Source: Rhodothermus bifroesti (GTDB taxonomy: Bacteria > Bacteroidota > Rhodothermia > Rhodothermales > Rhodothermaceae). From it: a DNA stretch of 64,000 bases. A model generated the notes under the pieces. It did no database searches, was not told where the DNA came from, and saw only the letters and a program-made list of their open reading frames with translations. Made by a program: the position numbers and the translations under genes. Below, piece after piece: positions 55,401 through 63,731 of this stretch. Within the stretch, counting starts at the first letter, position 1; each line of letters begins with the position of its first letter. Where the stretch lies: NCBI RefSeq assembly GCF_017908595.1, contig NZ_JAGKTL010000004.1, forward strand, positions 310,001 through 374,000, written 5' to 3'.

Positions 55401-55527
55401 AGGACCTCCTTACAGCGATTGGCTGATTTGTTTAGCATAGCTTCGAAAACCGTGCCTACCACCAAAACAGCATTTTGCACAACTTTTTATCCCACAGATG
55501 GTTACGTTATGTAACTGCAGGGTTCAT

Positions 55528-56178
55528 CTATGAACCGCCACTTCTGCCTGCATACCGATCAATGAGCAATGTCGAACCGTAATAGACCTGACGGAGCACC
55601 TGGGCGCGCGCCACTTCAAAAGGCGCTGCCATAGTAAACCGCACCCGCGTATTTTGCACCAACGCAGCGTTATTTTTCGGATCTGCAATCGGCCGCGCAT
55701 CGCGATCGAGCAAGTCGATCTTGAAATAGCTCAACAGCCCTGGGCTTTCACCACTGGCTTGCCACGGTCCTGTAGGACAACTGCTGCCGATGCATTCTTC
55801 GCGCTGCAGCCGGTAAACAGAAACGCTGTCGTTCCGGATCACCCGATGTCCTGCAGCCTGCAAGCGATAGCGCACGTAAACGCGCAGGGCGTTTCCGGCG
55901 GCATCGGTCGAATCGTGGAAAAACACAAACCGGACAGTCACCCCCGCCGAGTCAACGGGATTCTCAAATGGGGTTTCGCTGGACCAATCCACACCCCGCC
56001 CCAGCCGCAGCAGATCATCTTCAAGCCATGTGGCCAAATCGCCAGCCTGGCGTTTGACCATGTAGTTCACCGTCTGCTCCAGGTTGATCTCGGCTAGGCG
56101 CTGCTGCACCGTGAGCATCATCAAAAACAGCATGCCGCCCACAATGAGCGCGTTCAGATTGTCGAAAATGAACCACAT
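55528..56178 (-). CDS. Pilin-like protein of the pilus locus (second)
   Basis: 216 residues. The N-terminus MWFIFDNLNALIVGGMLFLM is a membrane helix, followed by a polar amphipathic helix (QQRLAEINLEQTVNYMVKRQ) and a beta-rich domain with one close cysteine pair (EECIGSSCPTG). This helix-plus-beta layout is that of pseudopilins, but the usual G-x-x-x-x-E leader site is missing. Starts 12 bp after the third pilin-like gene stops. I do not recognise a named family. Confidence 0.65.
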   Translation of the reverse strand: MWFIFDNLNALIVGGMLFLMMLTVQQRLAEINLEQTVNYMVKRQAGDLATWLEDDLLRLGRGVDWSSETPFENPVDSAGVTVRFVFFHDSTDAAGNALRVYVRYRLQAAGHRVIRNDSVSVYRLQREECIGSSCPTGPWQASGESPGLLSYFKIDLLDRDARPIADPKNNAALVQNTRVRFTMAAPFEVARAQVLRQVYYGSTLLIDRYAGRSGGS

Positions 56179-56190
56179 AGGCCTTTAGCG

Positions 56191-56742
56191 CTAAAATCCA
56201 TAGGCAAAAACACGCTCCAGATAGATGGGAACGTGAATAAACGGCGTCATCGCACCACCCCAGTCGTCTTGCACCTCGACACGCACCTCCTTATAAGCCG
56301 TCTTTCCCGTAGCTGCCGTAATCGCCTGTGTGGTGGGGTCGTAGTTGACATAACGCACACTTAGGCGCACCTGAAACCAGACCGTATCCCGTCCCATCAC
56401 AAAAGGCCTCCGGGCAACTTGCCCATGAAAGTCATCCAAATCATCACACGTAGCTGTCCCTCCAAACGGTTGGCAGAGGGCATTGCCTTGCGTGCCAAAC
56501 GCCGCCGGATCGGTAAACAGCAAAATGTCCGCACTGGTACCGGTTACTAGTCCATCAACGACGGCTTGGTCAAAAGCGCGCACCCGGACAATCTCGATCG
56601 TCTCCACAGCAACCGACTGGGCCATCTCTTGCACTTCGCGAAAAATGGTAGCTCGCTGCAACGAAGCGTACCAGCTATTTACCGATAGGGCCATGTTTAC
56701 GGCCACCACCAGCGCCAGCAAGGCAAAAAACGACTGCGCCAT
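56191..56742 (-). CDS. Pilin-like protein of the pilus locus (third)
   Basis: 183 residues. N-terminal hydrophobic helix MAQSFFALLALVVAVNMALS directly at the start, then an amphipathic helix (SLQRATIFREVQEMAQSVAV) and a beta domain with a cysteine pair (ALCQPFGGTATCDD). Layout is pseudopilin-like; no canonical prepilin leader and no Glu at +5. It follows pilB by 67 bp and precedes the second pilin-like gene by 12 bp, so all three minor components form one block. Confidence 0.65.
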   Translation of the reverse strand: MAQSFFALLALVVAVNMALSVNSWYASLQRATIFREVQEMAQSVAVETIEIVRVRAFDQAVVDGLVTGTSADILLFTDPAAFGTQGNALCQPFGGTATCDDLDDFHGQVARRPFVMGRDTVWFQVRLSVRYVNYDPTTQAITAATGKTAYKEVRVEVQDDWGGAMTPFIHVPIYLERVFAYGF

Positions 56743-56809
56743 AACTTACCCCGCTTTGGTCTAGCAGCCTGCAGATTTATTGCTCTAAACAGCAAGCTCT
56801 TCGTACGCC

Positions 56810-59800
56810 TTATTCTTCCGTGGTTGTAACGCGTACCATTTCCTCCACAGTGGTCTCGCCTAAGAGCACCACTTCACGGGCAGCATCGCGTAACGTCTGC
56901 ATGCCTTCCTTGATGGCCTGCTCGCGCAGCGCGTCTTCGTCGATCGCTCCTTGAGCCTCGACAATCATGTGGCGAATCGTCCGCGAGAAATACATGGCCT
57001 CTACAATCGCCCGCCGACCTTTGTAGCCTACGCCTTTGCATACCTTACAATGACGGTTACGGCCTGCCTTGTAGAACGTAGTGCGCGCAATCTCTTCGTC
57101 GGTAAAGCCCAGCTTTCGGAGCATTACGTAATCGGGGTCTTTGTCTTCCACCTTGCAGGCTGGGCACACTTTTCGGATCAGGCGCTGGGCTACCACCAGA
57201 TTGATCGCATAGGCAATCAAAAACGGCTCAATCCCCATCTTGTAAAGCCGGCTCACCGCACTGGGCGCATCGTTGGTGTGCAACGTCGAAAACGTCAAAT
57301 GCCCTGTGTTGGCCAGCTTGATGGCCAGCTCCGCCGTCTGCCGGTCGCGCATCTCACCCACCATCACAATGTCTGGGTCGTGCCGCAATATTGCCCGCAG
57401 GGCATCCTCAAGCCCCAGCTTGTGGTTGAGCTTGATCTGCCGCACCCCAGGAATGATGTACTCCACCGGATCTTCGATCGTCAGCACGTTCACCTCAGGA
57501 CTGACGACCTGGTGGAGGGCGGCGTAGAGCGTGGTGCTCTTGCCGCTACCGGTGGGCCCCGTGACGATCACCATACCATGCGGCTGGCGAATAGCCCGCT
57601 CAAAACGCTCTAAGGCTTTTTTGTTTAGCCCAAGCAGGCGCAGGTCTTTGATGACCTTGCGGTCGTCAAGCACGCGAATGACAATCGACTCGGAGCGCAG
57701 ATCTTCAAGCGCATTGGCGATGGGCAGTACCGAGACGCGGAAGCGAATCAGGTGGTCATCGATCCAGCGTTGGATAAAGCCATCCTGGGCTGCATCGCGC
57801 TCAAAACGGTCGACGTTCACCGACTGGTCTTTAATGACCGCAATCAGCGCCTCAGGATGCACTTTGTCTTCGACATGCCAACGCGACAGCCGGCCGTCGA
57901 TGCGAAAGTGAATCTCAACTTTTTTCTGATTATTGGGGAAGATGTGGATGTCGGAGGCGCCTTGGCGGACAGCTTCCACCAGCGTGGCCTCGAAGAGGTT
58001 GATCAGCTTGGAGCGGTTGATCTCGGCCTCGAGGGCCTCTTCGTCGATCAGCTCGGTTTCGGTGTCGTAGCTGGTGCCTAGGTCAAAGGCAGCTTCTTCG
58101 CGCACGCGCTCCAGGTATTCATTGCGTCGCGGATAGGCCTCAAGCAGGGCAGCGGTGATCAGGCCACGTGGCGCATACTGCAACTCAAAACGCTCCAGCT
58201 TAAGCCGCTGCACCAACCGGTGTACCTCAGGCCGCATTGGGTCGTGGGTCACCAGCACGAGCTTGACTGCCCCGGTCTGCGCATCCAGATCGACCTCAAA
58301 AGGAATCACACGTAGGTCAATAAGCCGCTCGCGCACTTCCTCCTCAAAGGTATCCATGACAGAGCGGACAAACTCGGGGCTGGGCTTGCCGGGCTCCAGC
58401 CGCGCAATCGGAAAGGCATACAGCCGGGCTGCTTCTTCATAGATCGCTTCCTGGGGCGCCTGTTCGTGCTGCGCTAGCACGCGCCAAAGGGGCTCTTTGA
58501 GCTGTTCTTCCTGCTGACGCTGGTAAGCTTGGTAGACCACGTGCAGCGGTACCGCACCCTTTTCGACCAATCGGCTTACGACGCGGTCGCGAACAATCGC
58601 TTCTTTCAGCTCCGGCAGGTCGTCGAGCACGATCTGCACCGGCGGCGGTACAGCTTCGTCGATGCTGTCGGTCTCGTCGGCTTCTTCATCGCCTTCGAAT
58701 GCGCCTGGCGTAGTCTCGATAGCCTCTAGCGCCACAATGGTCTCCGGATCCAGCGCCGGAGCTTCGGCATGCGGCTCTGGATGCGCCTCGCTTGGTGCAC
58801 GCAGAGGCTTTTGCTCCCAGTCTTCCGGAAGTGCCTTATCAGGCCCACGGCCTTCGGCTGAGCTAGGCGTTTCGGGTTCCGCCGCAGCCGAGCTAGCAGG
58901 CGCATCGGCATCCTGCGCTAAAGGCGGCAGCCAGTCTAGGTCTTCGGGCTCGTCGGCTACGGGTTCCGGAGTTTCAGGTTCGGTCTCGTCTATCTCCCAA
59001 GCCAGTTGCCGCAACGAGGGGGGCGGCTCGGGGGCCTTAGGCTCCGCAGGCAAAGGCGTTTCGCTACGCTTTTCTGTTCCCGCTGGCTTCGATAGCCCAG
59101 CGGATTCAGGCGGTCGCAGTCTTAGCTCTCCTAGGCGTTTTTGAATAATGCGCTCCGGCGCGTAACGCAATGCGGCCGGCATGCCCAGCAAGTGCAACAC
59201 CGCGGCCAGCTCGGACCGCGTAGGGTCAAAGGTGGCTAGTAGCAGCGTCCGCTGGCCTGAGGCAGGGTTTGCTGTAAAACCGCAAGGCAACAACCCATGT
59301 GCAAAGAGCTGCTGCTGTACAGAGGCGGGGAAAAGCAGCAGAATGGCTCGGATAAATTCAACCGAAGGACGCGTCTCATCGATCGGTGCAGGCTCAATCC
59401 CGGCCACGCGAGCAGCTTCGGCAAAAATAGCCTCGCGGTCTACCCCATTTTGGTTCAGCAGTACGCGCCAAAGCGGCTGATCGGGCTGCTGCCGCCGCTC
59501 GGCAATCGCCTGTGCAATCTGGTCGAGCCGCAGCGCACCATGGTAGAGAAGGCTTAGTACAACATCGTCTTCAAACATCTCAGCTAACTCCGGTGCAAAA
59601 GACCCTTCAGGCAAGTTGTTGCGCGGTGCGCTTGGAGGCTCACTGCCTCCACGCGCAGGCGATAGGCCTTCTCCACCCGATGAGGAGCTACCTTGACCGT
59701 TCGTGAAGGACTTTGCGTCGCCAGCTGCGTCCAAGGCGCTGGCCTGCGGCATGCCTTCTGCCTGTTGCGTTGCCGAAGTCAGCTTAGCCTCTGCCGTCTC

Positions 59801-60076
59801 CAGCAGCGAAGCCTCAGCCTCCTCCGCTGAAGCTTGGACCGGCAGTGCCTCGTCGGCAGCTTCGCTCGCCAAAGCTGGCAGATCAGCTTCTGCCCCATCA
59901 CCTGCAGCCAACGGCCAGCCGCTCGGCACGTGCTGCGCAAACGCTTCTTGCCCCTTCAAATCTGAATCACTATTGGCAGCCTTAGCGGATTTCTCGGCTT
60001 CCAATTTCAGCCGCCGCAGCTCTTCGTTCCATTCCCGAAGCAAGCGACGACGCCCGAAGAGATCACTCCAGCTCAT
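56810..60076 (-). CDS. pilB: PilB-like extension ATPase with two N-terminal MshEN-like repeats
   Basis: 1088 residues, against about 570 in Escherichia or Pseudomonas relatives. Order: charged N-terminus (1-160, Ala/Glu rich); repeat 1 (about 170-320); acidic, Pro-rich linker (320-490); repeat 2 (495-650); hexameric ATPase (690-1088). Both repeats contain PLWRVL, an EAI-[YF]-x-EAAR helix and a PSxEF motif, so they are copies of one domain, of the MshEN type that binds cyclic di-GMP in other pilus ATPases. ATPase motifs are intact: Walker A GPTGSGKST (840-848), Asp box IEDPVEY, Walker B DPDIVMVGEMRD, His box STLHTND. A zinc site uses Cys971, 974, 1010 and 1013. Thermus PilF has a comparable multi-repeat N-terminus. 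Confidence 0.95.
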   Translation of the reverse strand: MSWSDLFGRRRLLREWNEELRRLKLEAEKSAKAANSDSDLKGQEAFAQHVPSGWPLAAGDGAEADLPALASEAADEALPVQASAEEAEASLLETAEAKLTSATQQAEGMPQASALDAAGDAKSFTNGQGSSSSGGEGLSPARGGSEPPSAPRNNLPEGSFAPELAEMFEDDVVLSLLYHGALRLDQIAQAIAERRQQPDQPLWRVLLNQNGVDREAIFAEAARVAGIEPAPIDETRPSVEFIRAILLLFPASVQQQLFAHGLLPCGFTANPASGQRTLLLATFDPTRSELAAVLHLLGMPAALRYAPERIIQKRLGELRLRPPESAGLSKPAGTEKRSETPLPAEPKAPEPPPSLRQLAWEIDETEPETPEPVADEPEDLDWLPPLAQDADAPASSAAAEPETPSSAEGRGPDKALPEDWEQKPLRAPSEAHPEPHAEAPALDPETIVALEAIETTPGAFEGDEEADETDSIDEAVPPPVQIVLDDLPELKEAIVRDRVVSRLVEKGAVPLHVVYQAYQRQQEEQLKEPLWRVLAQHEQAPQEAIYEEAARLYAFPIARLEPGKPSPEFVRSVMDTFEEEVRERLIDLRVIPFEVDLDAQTGAVKLVLVTHDPMRPEVHRLVQRLKLERFELQYAPRGLITAALLEAYPRRNEYLERVREEAAFDLGTSYDTETELIDEEALEAEINRSKLINLFEATLVEAVRQGASDIHIFPNNQKKVEIHFRIDGRLSRWHVEDKVHPEALIAVIKDQSVNVDRFERDAAQDGFIQRWIDDHLIRFRVSVLPIANALEDLRSESIVIRVLDDRKVIKDLRLLGLNKKALERFERAIRQPHGMVIVTGPTGSGKSTTLYAALHQVVSPEVNVLTIEDPVEYIIPGVRQIKLNHKLGLEDALRAILRHDPDIVMVGEMRDRQTAELAIKLANTGHLTFSTLHTNDAPSAVSRLYKMGIEPFLIAYAINLVVAQRLIRKVCPACKVEDKDPDYVMLRKLGFTDEEIARTTFYKAGRNRHCKVCKGVGYKGRRAIVEAMYFSRTIRHMIVEAQGAIDEDALREQAIKEGMQTLRDAAREVVLLGETTVEEMVRVTTTEE

Positions 60077-60223
60077 ACGCTTGATCTTTTACCGGGCTAT
60101 GAGGAGCAGGCCAAGGCCTGCCCATGGGGAAGGCACCACCCGATGGCTGTTGAAGAAGCGCCCACGCAACACGGGGCTTATCAGGGAAACCCTCGGGAGG
60201 TTCAAGGAACACGTGGTGGGGAC

Positions 60224-61585
60224 TTATTGGCCCATGCGCATCAAGTCGGTCGACGAAGGCTGAATCAAGGCCACCTCCGACGAAATCACCGTCAGTAACG
60301 CAATAGCGATCGTGATCAGGATAGCAATGATCGTCTGAATGCCTTCGACAACCGCCTTTAGCTTGAGCGAAGTTTCGCTTTCGTAGTAGTTTGCCATCTG
60401 CTCGGCTGCCCCGCGCACATTCCCCGTTTCCGAGCCGCTGCGGAAGCGCGCTAAGGCCATCTGCGTAAAGACGCCACTAGCTTCCATGGCCCGCACTAGG
60501 TCCATACCCTGCGCTACCATCAGCGGCACCGTGATCGTTTTGATCCGGTGCTCCATGTAGCGATTACCGCACGCCTCGGCAGCAATTTTAATCACACTGA
60601 TGTTTTCGCCACTGTTGGAATACAGGATGGCAAACACCCGACAAAAGATTTCGATGTTCAGCTTGTGCAACAGGCTGCCGATAATCGGCAGCTTAATCAG
60701 CCAGCGATGCACCACCAGCTGGCCTTTTTCGGAGCGTGCAAAGGCCACAAAGCCGCCCATGGCCGCGCACGAGAGCAACAGCAGCCAGAGGATGTTGCGG
60801 TCGAGCCATTGCGAGAAAGCCAGCGTTGCGGCGGTCATAGGGGGCAGCTCCATGCCCAGGTCGGCCAAAAGGCCGGCTGTCATTGGGAAGATGTACCACA
60901 CGTACCAAATGAACGTCGCCACCAGCGCAATGACTGTAATCGCTGGCGTGATCATGGCACTGCGGACGCTTTTGCGAAATTCGTTTTGGCGCTCCAGAAA
61001 GCGGGCTGTCGACTCAAAGATTTCGGCCATGTTGCCGCTTTTGGAGGCTAGGCCTAGCATATAGGCCGTGAACTTACCCAGCACGTGCTGGTGCTTCATA
61101 AAGGCCTGCTGCGCCTCCAGTCCTGCTTTCAGGTCGGCATTGAGGTCCCGAATCACCTGGCGCAGCGAATTCGAAGAAACATCGTTGACCAGCAGGTTCA
61201 GGACCTCGTCGAAGGGCAGCTTCTCCCGAAGCAAATTTGCCGCCAGGCGCACAAACATGATGATGTCGGTGCGCGGCGGCTTCATTTGGAAATCCAGCAC
61301 CTTGCGCTCGACGCGTATCACCTCGAGGCCCATTTTGCGCAAGGCCTGGGTGAGCTCCTCGGCCGTGTAGGCCTTCTGCTCGCCTGTAATAATGCGGCCG
61401 CTGGGATGGCGTACTTTGTAGAGAAACGTCCGGCGCGGCTGCAACAGCTGAGGACGGAAGCCGTGCTTTTCGGCAAGCTCGGCCAGCTTCTTTCGGGCTG
61501 CCCGCACCGAAGGCGCCAGCACCGTGCCTTGCACCGGCACCCCACTGACGCTCACGCCGCTAAAGCGAAACTCACGGACAGGCAT
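60224..61585 (-). CDS. pilC: Pilus inner-membrane platform protein PilC
   Basis: 453 residues. An N-terminal ~80-residue extension (FSGVSVSGVPVQGTVLAP) precedes the two GspF repeats. Repeat one has FVRLAANLLREKLPFDEVLN and GKFTAYMLGLASKSGNMAEI; repeat two has FCRVFAILYSNSGENISVIK and SGSETGNVRGAAEQMANYYE. Three membrane helices follow the usual pattern, the last being IIAILITIAIALLTVISSEV. It transmits motion of PilB and PilT to the pilin pool. 91 bp after the pilin stop, with a terminator between that would let only part of transcription continue. Confidence 0.95.
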   Translation of the reverse strand: MPVREFRFSGVSVSGVPVQGTVLAPSVRAARKKLAELAEKHGFRPQLLQPRRTFLYKVRHPSGRIITGEQKAYTAEELTQALRKMGLEVIRVERKVLDFQMKPPRTDIIMFVRLAANLLREKLPFDEVLNLLVNDVSSNSLRQVIRDLNADLKAGLEAQQAFMKHQHVLGKFTAYMLGLASKSGNMAEIFESTARFLERQNEFRKSVRSAMITPAITVIALVATFIWYVWYIFPMTAGLLADLGMELPPMTAATLAFSQWLDRNILWLLLLSCAAMGGFVAFARSEKGQLVVHRWLIKLPIIGSLLHKLNIEIFCRVFAILYSNSGENISVIKIAAEACGNRYMEHRIKTITVPLMVAQGMDLVRAMEASGVFTQMALARFRSGSETGNVRGAAEQMANYYESETSLKLKAVVEGIQTIIAILITIAIALLTVISSEVALIQPSSTDLMRMGQ

Positions 61586-61634
61586 GCCACCCTCAAGGGC
61601 TTTTGATAGCGGCTAAAAGCAAGCAGCAGAAAAG

Positions 61635-61665
61635 CCGGCGGCGCCCCACCAAAGGACGCCGCCGG
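61635..61665 (-). terminator. Intrinsic terminator between pilin and pilC
   Basis: CCGGCGGCG pairs with CGCCGCCGG (9 bp, all GC) around a 13 nt loop, followed on the minus strand by CTTTT. It is 11 bp past the pilin stop. Partial termination here would make pilin mRNA far more abundant than that for the machine genes, as expected for a major pilin. Confidence 0.85.
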
Positions 61666-61676
61666 GAGATTTTCGT

Positions 61677-62087
61677 TTAGTATTGCCATTGAATGTCGCG
61701 TACTGTAGTACCACTAATGGTTACAGTAGCGATTTGATTACTACAGTTACCAGTAGTATCCGCATAAATTTTCAACGTAGCATTCGTCCCAGCTGTAAGT
61801 TCATAGCAACCATTAACTGTTTTGTACTTACCACCGGCAGTAGTATCGCTGATGCCGATGGCGCTAAAGCTAACCCCGTTAAACCCTTGCGCATTTGCGC
61901 CACCGCCAAACGCACTAGGCTTCAGCTTCCATGCCTGAATGTCAGAAATGAGCCGCATCGCATCGCTGACAGCAGCGTCTCGATCGGCCTTAGCCTTCCC
62001 CTCCGAGAAGGCTTGGATGCCGGCCACCACGGCGATCCCAACGATCACCATACCGAGCACTAGGAGCAGAAGTTGTTGCTGACCCAT
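61677..62087 (-). CDS. Candidate major pilin, MG-QQQ type
   Basis: 136 residues. The N-terminus MGQQQLLLLVLGMVIVGIAV is a continuous hydrophobic helix that begins at residue 5, followed by a charged helix (EGKAKADRDAAVSDAMRLIS) and a small beta domain with one cysteine pair (GCYELT and GNCSNQ). This is the type IV pilin layout, but the leader would be only Met-Gly and there is no Glu at +5. The gene is richer in A and T than its neighbours in its 3' half. An excellent GGAGG ribosome-binding site (62094-62098), a terminator behind it and a sigma-54-like promoter support high, regulated expression. I recall similar MGQQQ proteins as unnamed hypotheticals in related phyla. Confidence 0.8.
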   Translation of the reverse strand: MGQQQLLLLVLGMVIVGIAVVAGIQAFSEGKAKADRDAAVSDAMRLISDIQAWKLKPSAFGGGANAQGFNGVSFSAIGISDTTAGGKYKTVNGCYELTAGTNATLKIYADTTGNCSNQIATVTISGTTVRDIQWQY

Positions 62088-62236
62088 AACGTGCCTCCGT
62101 TAGTTTGATGATGAACGGTTTGGTTTTTTCATAGGGCGAGCTTCCGGGGAAGTATCGGCCCTGCCAGAGCAATCTTTAAGCACTTACTTATTCGGCTTGG
62201 CTAGGGCTTTTTCCCCAAAGGCTGGGTTTCTAGCGG

Positions 62237-62252
62237 TGCACACGTCGTGCCA
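62237..62252 (-). promoter_or_regulatory. Sigma-54-type (-24/-12) promoter of the pilin gene
   Basis: On the minus strand the site reads TGGCACGACGTGTGCA. Compared with the consensus TGGCACG-R-NNN-TTGCW only one specified base differs (G for T). The invariant GG and GC are 10 bp apart, as required. Transcription would begin near 62226, about 138 nt before the pilin start codon. Pilin genes of several Proteobacteria use sigma-54 and an NtrC-type activator. Confidence 0.65.
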
Positions 62253-62304
62253 GACAATGTCGACAAATGGAAAATGCCCCCTTTTGCTCAGAAATGGCGT
62301 TTTT

Positions 62305-62333
62305 AAAGGCAGGATGAACCCTCCCCTGCCTTT
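62305..62333 (-). terminator. Possible terminator behind the gluconate permease gene
   Basis: AAAGGCAGG pairs with CCTGCCTTT (9 bp) around an 11 nt loop, about 58 bp past the permease stop. On the minus strand only a short T-run follows, so efficiency is uncertain. Confidence 0.4.
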
Positions 62334-62390
62334 TGGCATTGGGCCTTGGGCATTACAATAGGTAACCGCTCAAGCAAAAACGAAAAAGGC

Positions 62391-63731
62391 TCACACCCAT
62401 AGGCTGAGGAGCAAAGCAGCAGCGAGGCCGCTCAAGCCTAAGATGGTTTCCAGCACCGTCCACACGCGCAGCGTGTCGGCCTCCGAAAGGTCCAAATAGC
62501 GGCTGATGAGCCAAAAGCCTGAATCATTCACGTGCGAGCAGGCGGTTGCGCCGGCGGCAATGGCAAGCGTGACTAGGGCCAGCATGGGCTGCGCATAAGT
62601 ACCGGCCTGGAGGAGGGGTGCAATGAGTCCGGCAGCGGTCACCATCGACACGGTGGCCGATCCCTGGGCGATGCGAACGGCCAGGGCAATGCCAAAGGCC
62701 AGCACAATGACCGGCAGGCGTGTCGCTGCCAGCGCTTCGGCCATGGCTTGGCCTACGCCGGTTTCCACAAGCACGCGGCTAAGGACGCCGCCAGCACCGG
62801 TCACCAGCAGGATCAGTCCGGTAGGTTCCAGGGCTTTCGTGGCGCATTGCTGCACGGTGCGCATCGGATAGCCCAGCCGCAAGCCCAGCACATAAAAAGT
62901 CCAAAGCGTACCGAGCACCAAGGCAGTAAAGGGATGGCCAAGCAGGCGCAACCAAGGCCGGAGCATATGCTCTTGGGGCAAGAAAGCGCTAGCAGCTGTG
63001 CCTACCAGAATGAGCCCTAGTGGAAGAAGGATGACGCCTACGGCTTGCCCGAACGAAGGCATCGGTTGCTCTGGGGCAGCTGGTTCTGCAAACAAGTGCA
63101 GGGGCACGGGTACGTGGAGGCGGCCAGCCATCCAGCGTCCAAACCAGATGCCACCGACGATGGTAGCGGGCAGGCCGGTTATTACCCCAAAGAGGATGAC
63201 CCATCCCAGGTCGGCTCCCAGCAATCCCGCAACGGCCACTGGACCTGGCGTAGGCGGGATGAAGCTATGCGCCACGGCAATCCCAGCCGCTAACGGAAGG
63301 GCATAGTAAAGCAGCGATCGGCCGGTGCGGTGCGCCAGGCTGTAGACGAGCGGCAGGAGCAAGATCAGCGCTACGTCAAAAAAAACCGGGATCGCTACCA
63401 GAAAGCCTGTCAGCGCCAATGCCCAAGGTGCCCGGTGCTCGCCAAAGCGCTTGAGCAGCGACTGGGCAATGCGTGCCGTTCCGCCGCTTTGCTGAAGCAT
63501 TTCCCCAATCATGGCACCCAGCCCGATCACTACCGCAATGTAGCCTAGCGTGCTGCCCATGCCTTCGCGCAGCACATCGGCAATGCGGTCAGCAGGGATA
63601 CCGCCAAGCAATGCGGTCAGCAAGCTTGTAAGCATTAAGGCCACAAAAGCGTGCACCCGCATCCAAAGGACCAGGAGAAGCAAAACGGCTATGGCCAGCA
63701 AAGCCAACCCCGTCAGTGCTACAGTGCTCAT
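62391..63731 (-). CDS. gntP: Gluconate/H+ symporter, GntP family
   Basis: 446 residues with about twelve to fourteen hydrophobic segments. Family motifs include VIGLGAMIGEMLQQSGGTAR, IPVFFDVALILLLPLVYSLA, HSFIPPTPGPVAVAGLLGAD and, near the end, GATACSHVNDSGFWLISRYL. It imports gluconate or a related sugar acid with protons. The gene upstream on the same strand ends as a gluconokinase, which supports gluconate as substrate. 125 bp separate the two. Confidence 0.94.
   Translation of the reverse strand: MSTVALTGLALLAIAVLLLLVLWMRVHAFVALMLTSLLTALLGGIPADRIADVLREGMGSTLGYIAVVIGLGAMIGEMLQQSGGTARIAQSLLKRFGEHRAPWALALTGFLVAIPVFFDVALILLLPLVYSLAHRTGRSLLYYALPLAAGIAVAHSFIPPTPGPVAVAGLLGADLGWVILFGVITGLPATIVGGIWFGRWMAGRLHVPVPLHLFAEPAAPEQPMPSFGQAVGVILLPLGLILVGTAASAFLPQEHMLRPWLRLLGHPFTALVLGTLWTFYVLGLRLGYPMRTVQQCATKALEPTGLILLVTGAGGVLSRVLVETGVGQAMAEALAATRLPVIVLAFGIALAVRIAQGSATVSMVTAAGLIAPLLQAGTYAQPMLALVTLAIAAGATACSHVNDSGFWLISRYLDLSEADTLRVWTVLETILGLSGLAAALLLSLWV

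Larger units (their letters stand above)
62088..62390 (-). other. Pilin upstream region
   Basis: 303 bp without a gene. From the pilin start outward it holds the ribosome-binding site (62094-62098), an untranslated leader of about 130 nt, a sigma-54-like site (62237-62252), and a hairpin behind the gluconate permease gene (62305-62333). I see no small open frame with a credible start. Confidence 0.6.

Noticed and set aside
55442-55457. Second sigma-54-like site upstream of the 388-residue pilin-like gene (AGGCACGGTTTTCGAA on the minus strand).
   Set aside because: The essential GC of the -12 element is missing and the first T of the -24 element is changed.
60106-60121. GCAGGC/GCCTGC hairpin in front of pilB as a terminator.
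   Set aside because: Only 6 bp of stem and no T-run on either strand.
48706-62087. Type II secretion system or Tad pilus instead of a type IV pilus.
   Set aside because: A PilT-like ATPase and the PilM/PilN/PilO/PilP set are present, and no TadA/CpaF ATPase or GspL/GspM-type set is seen.
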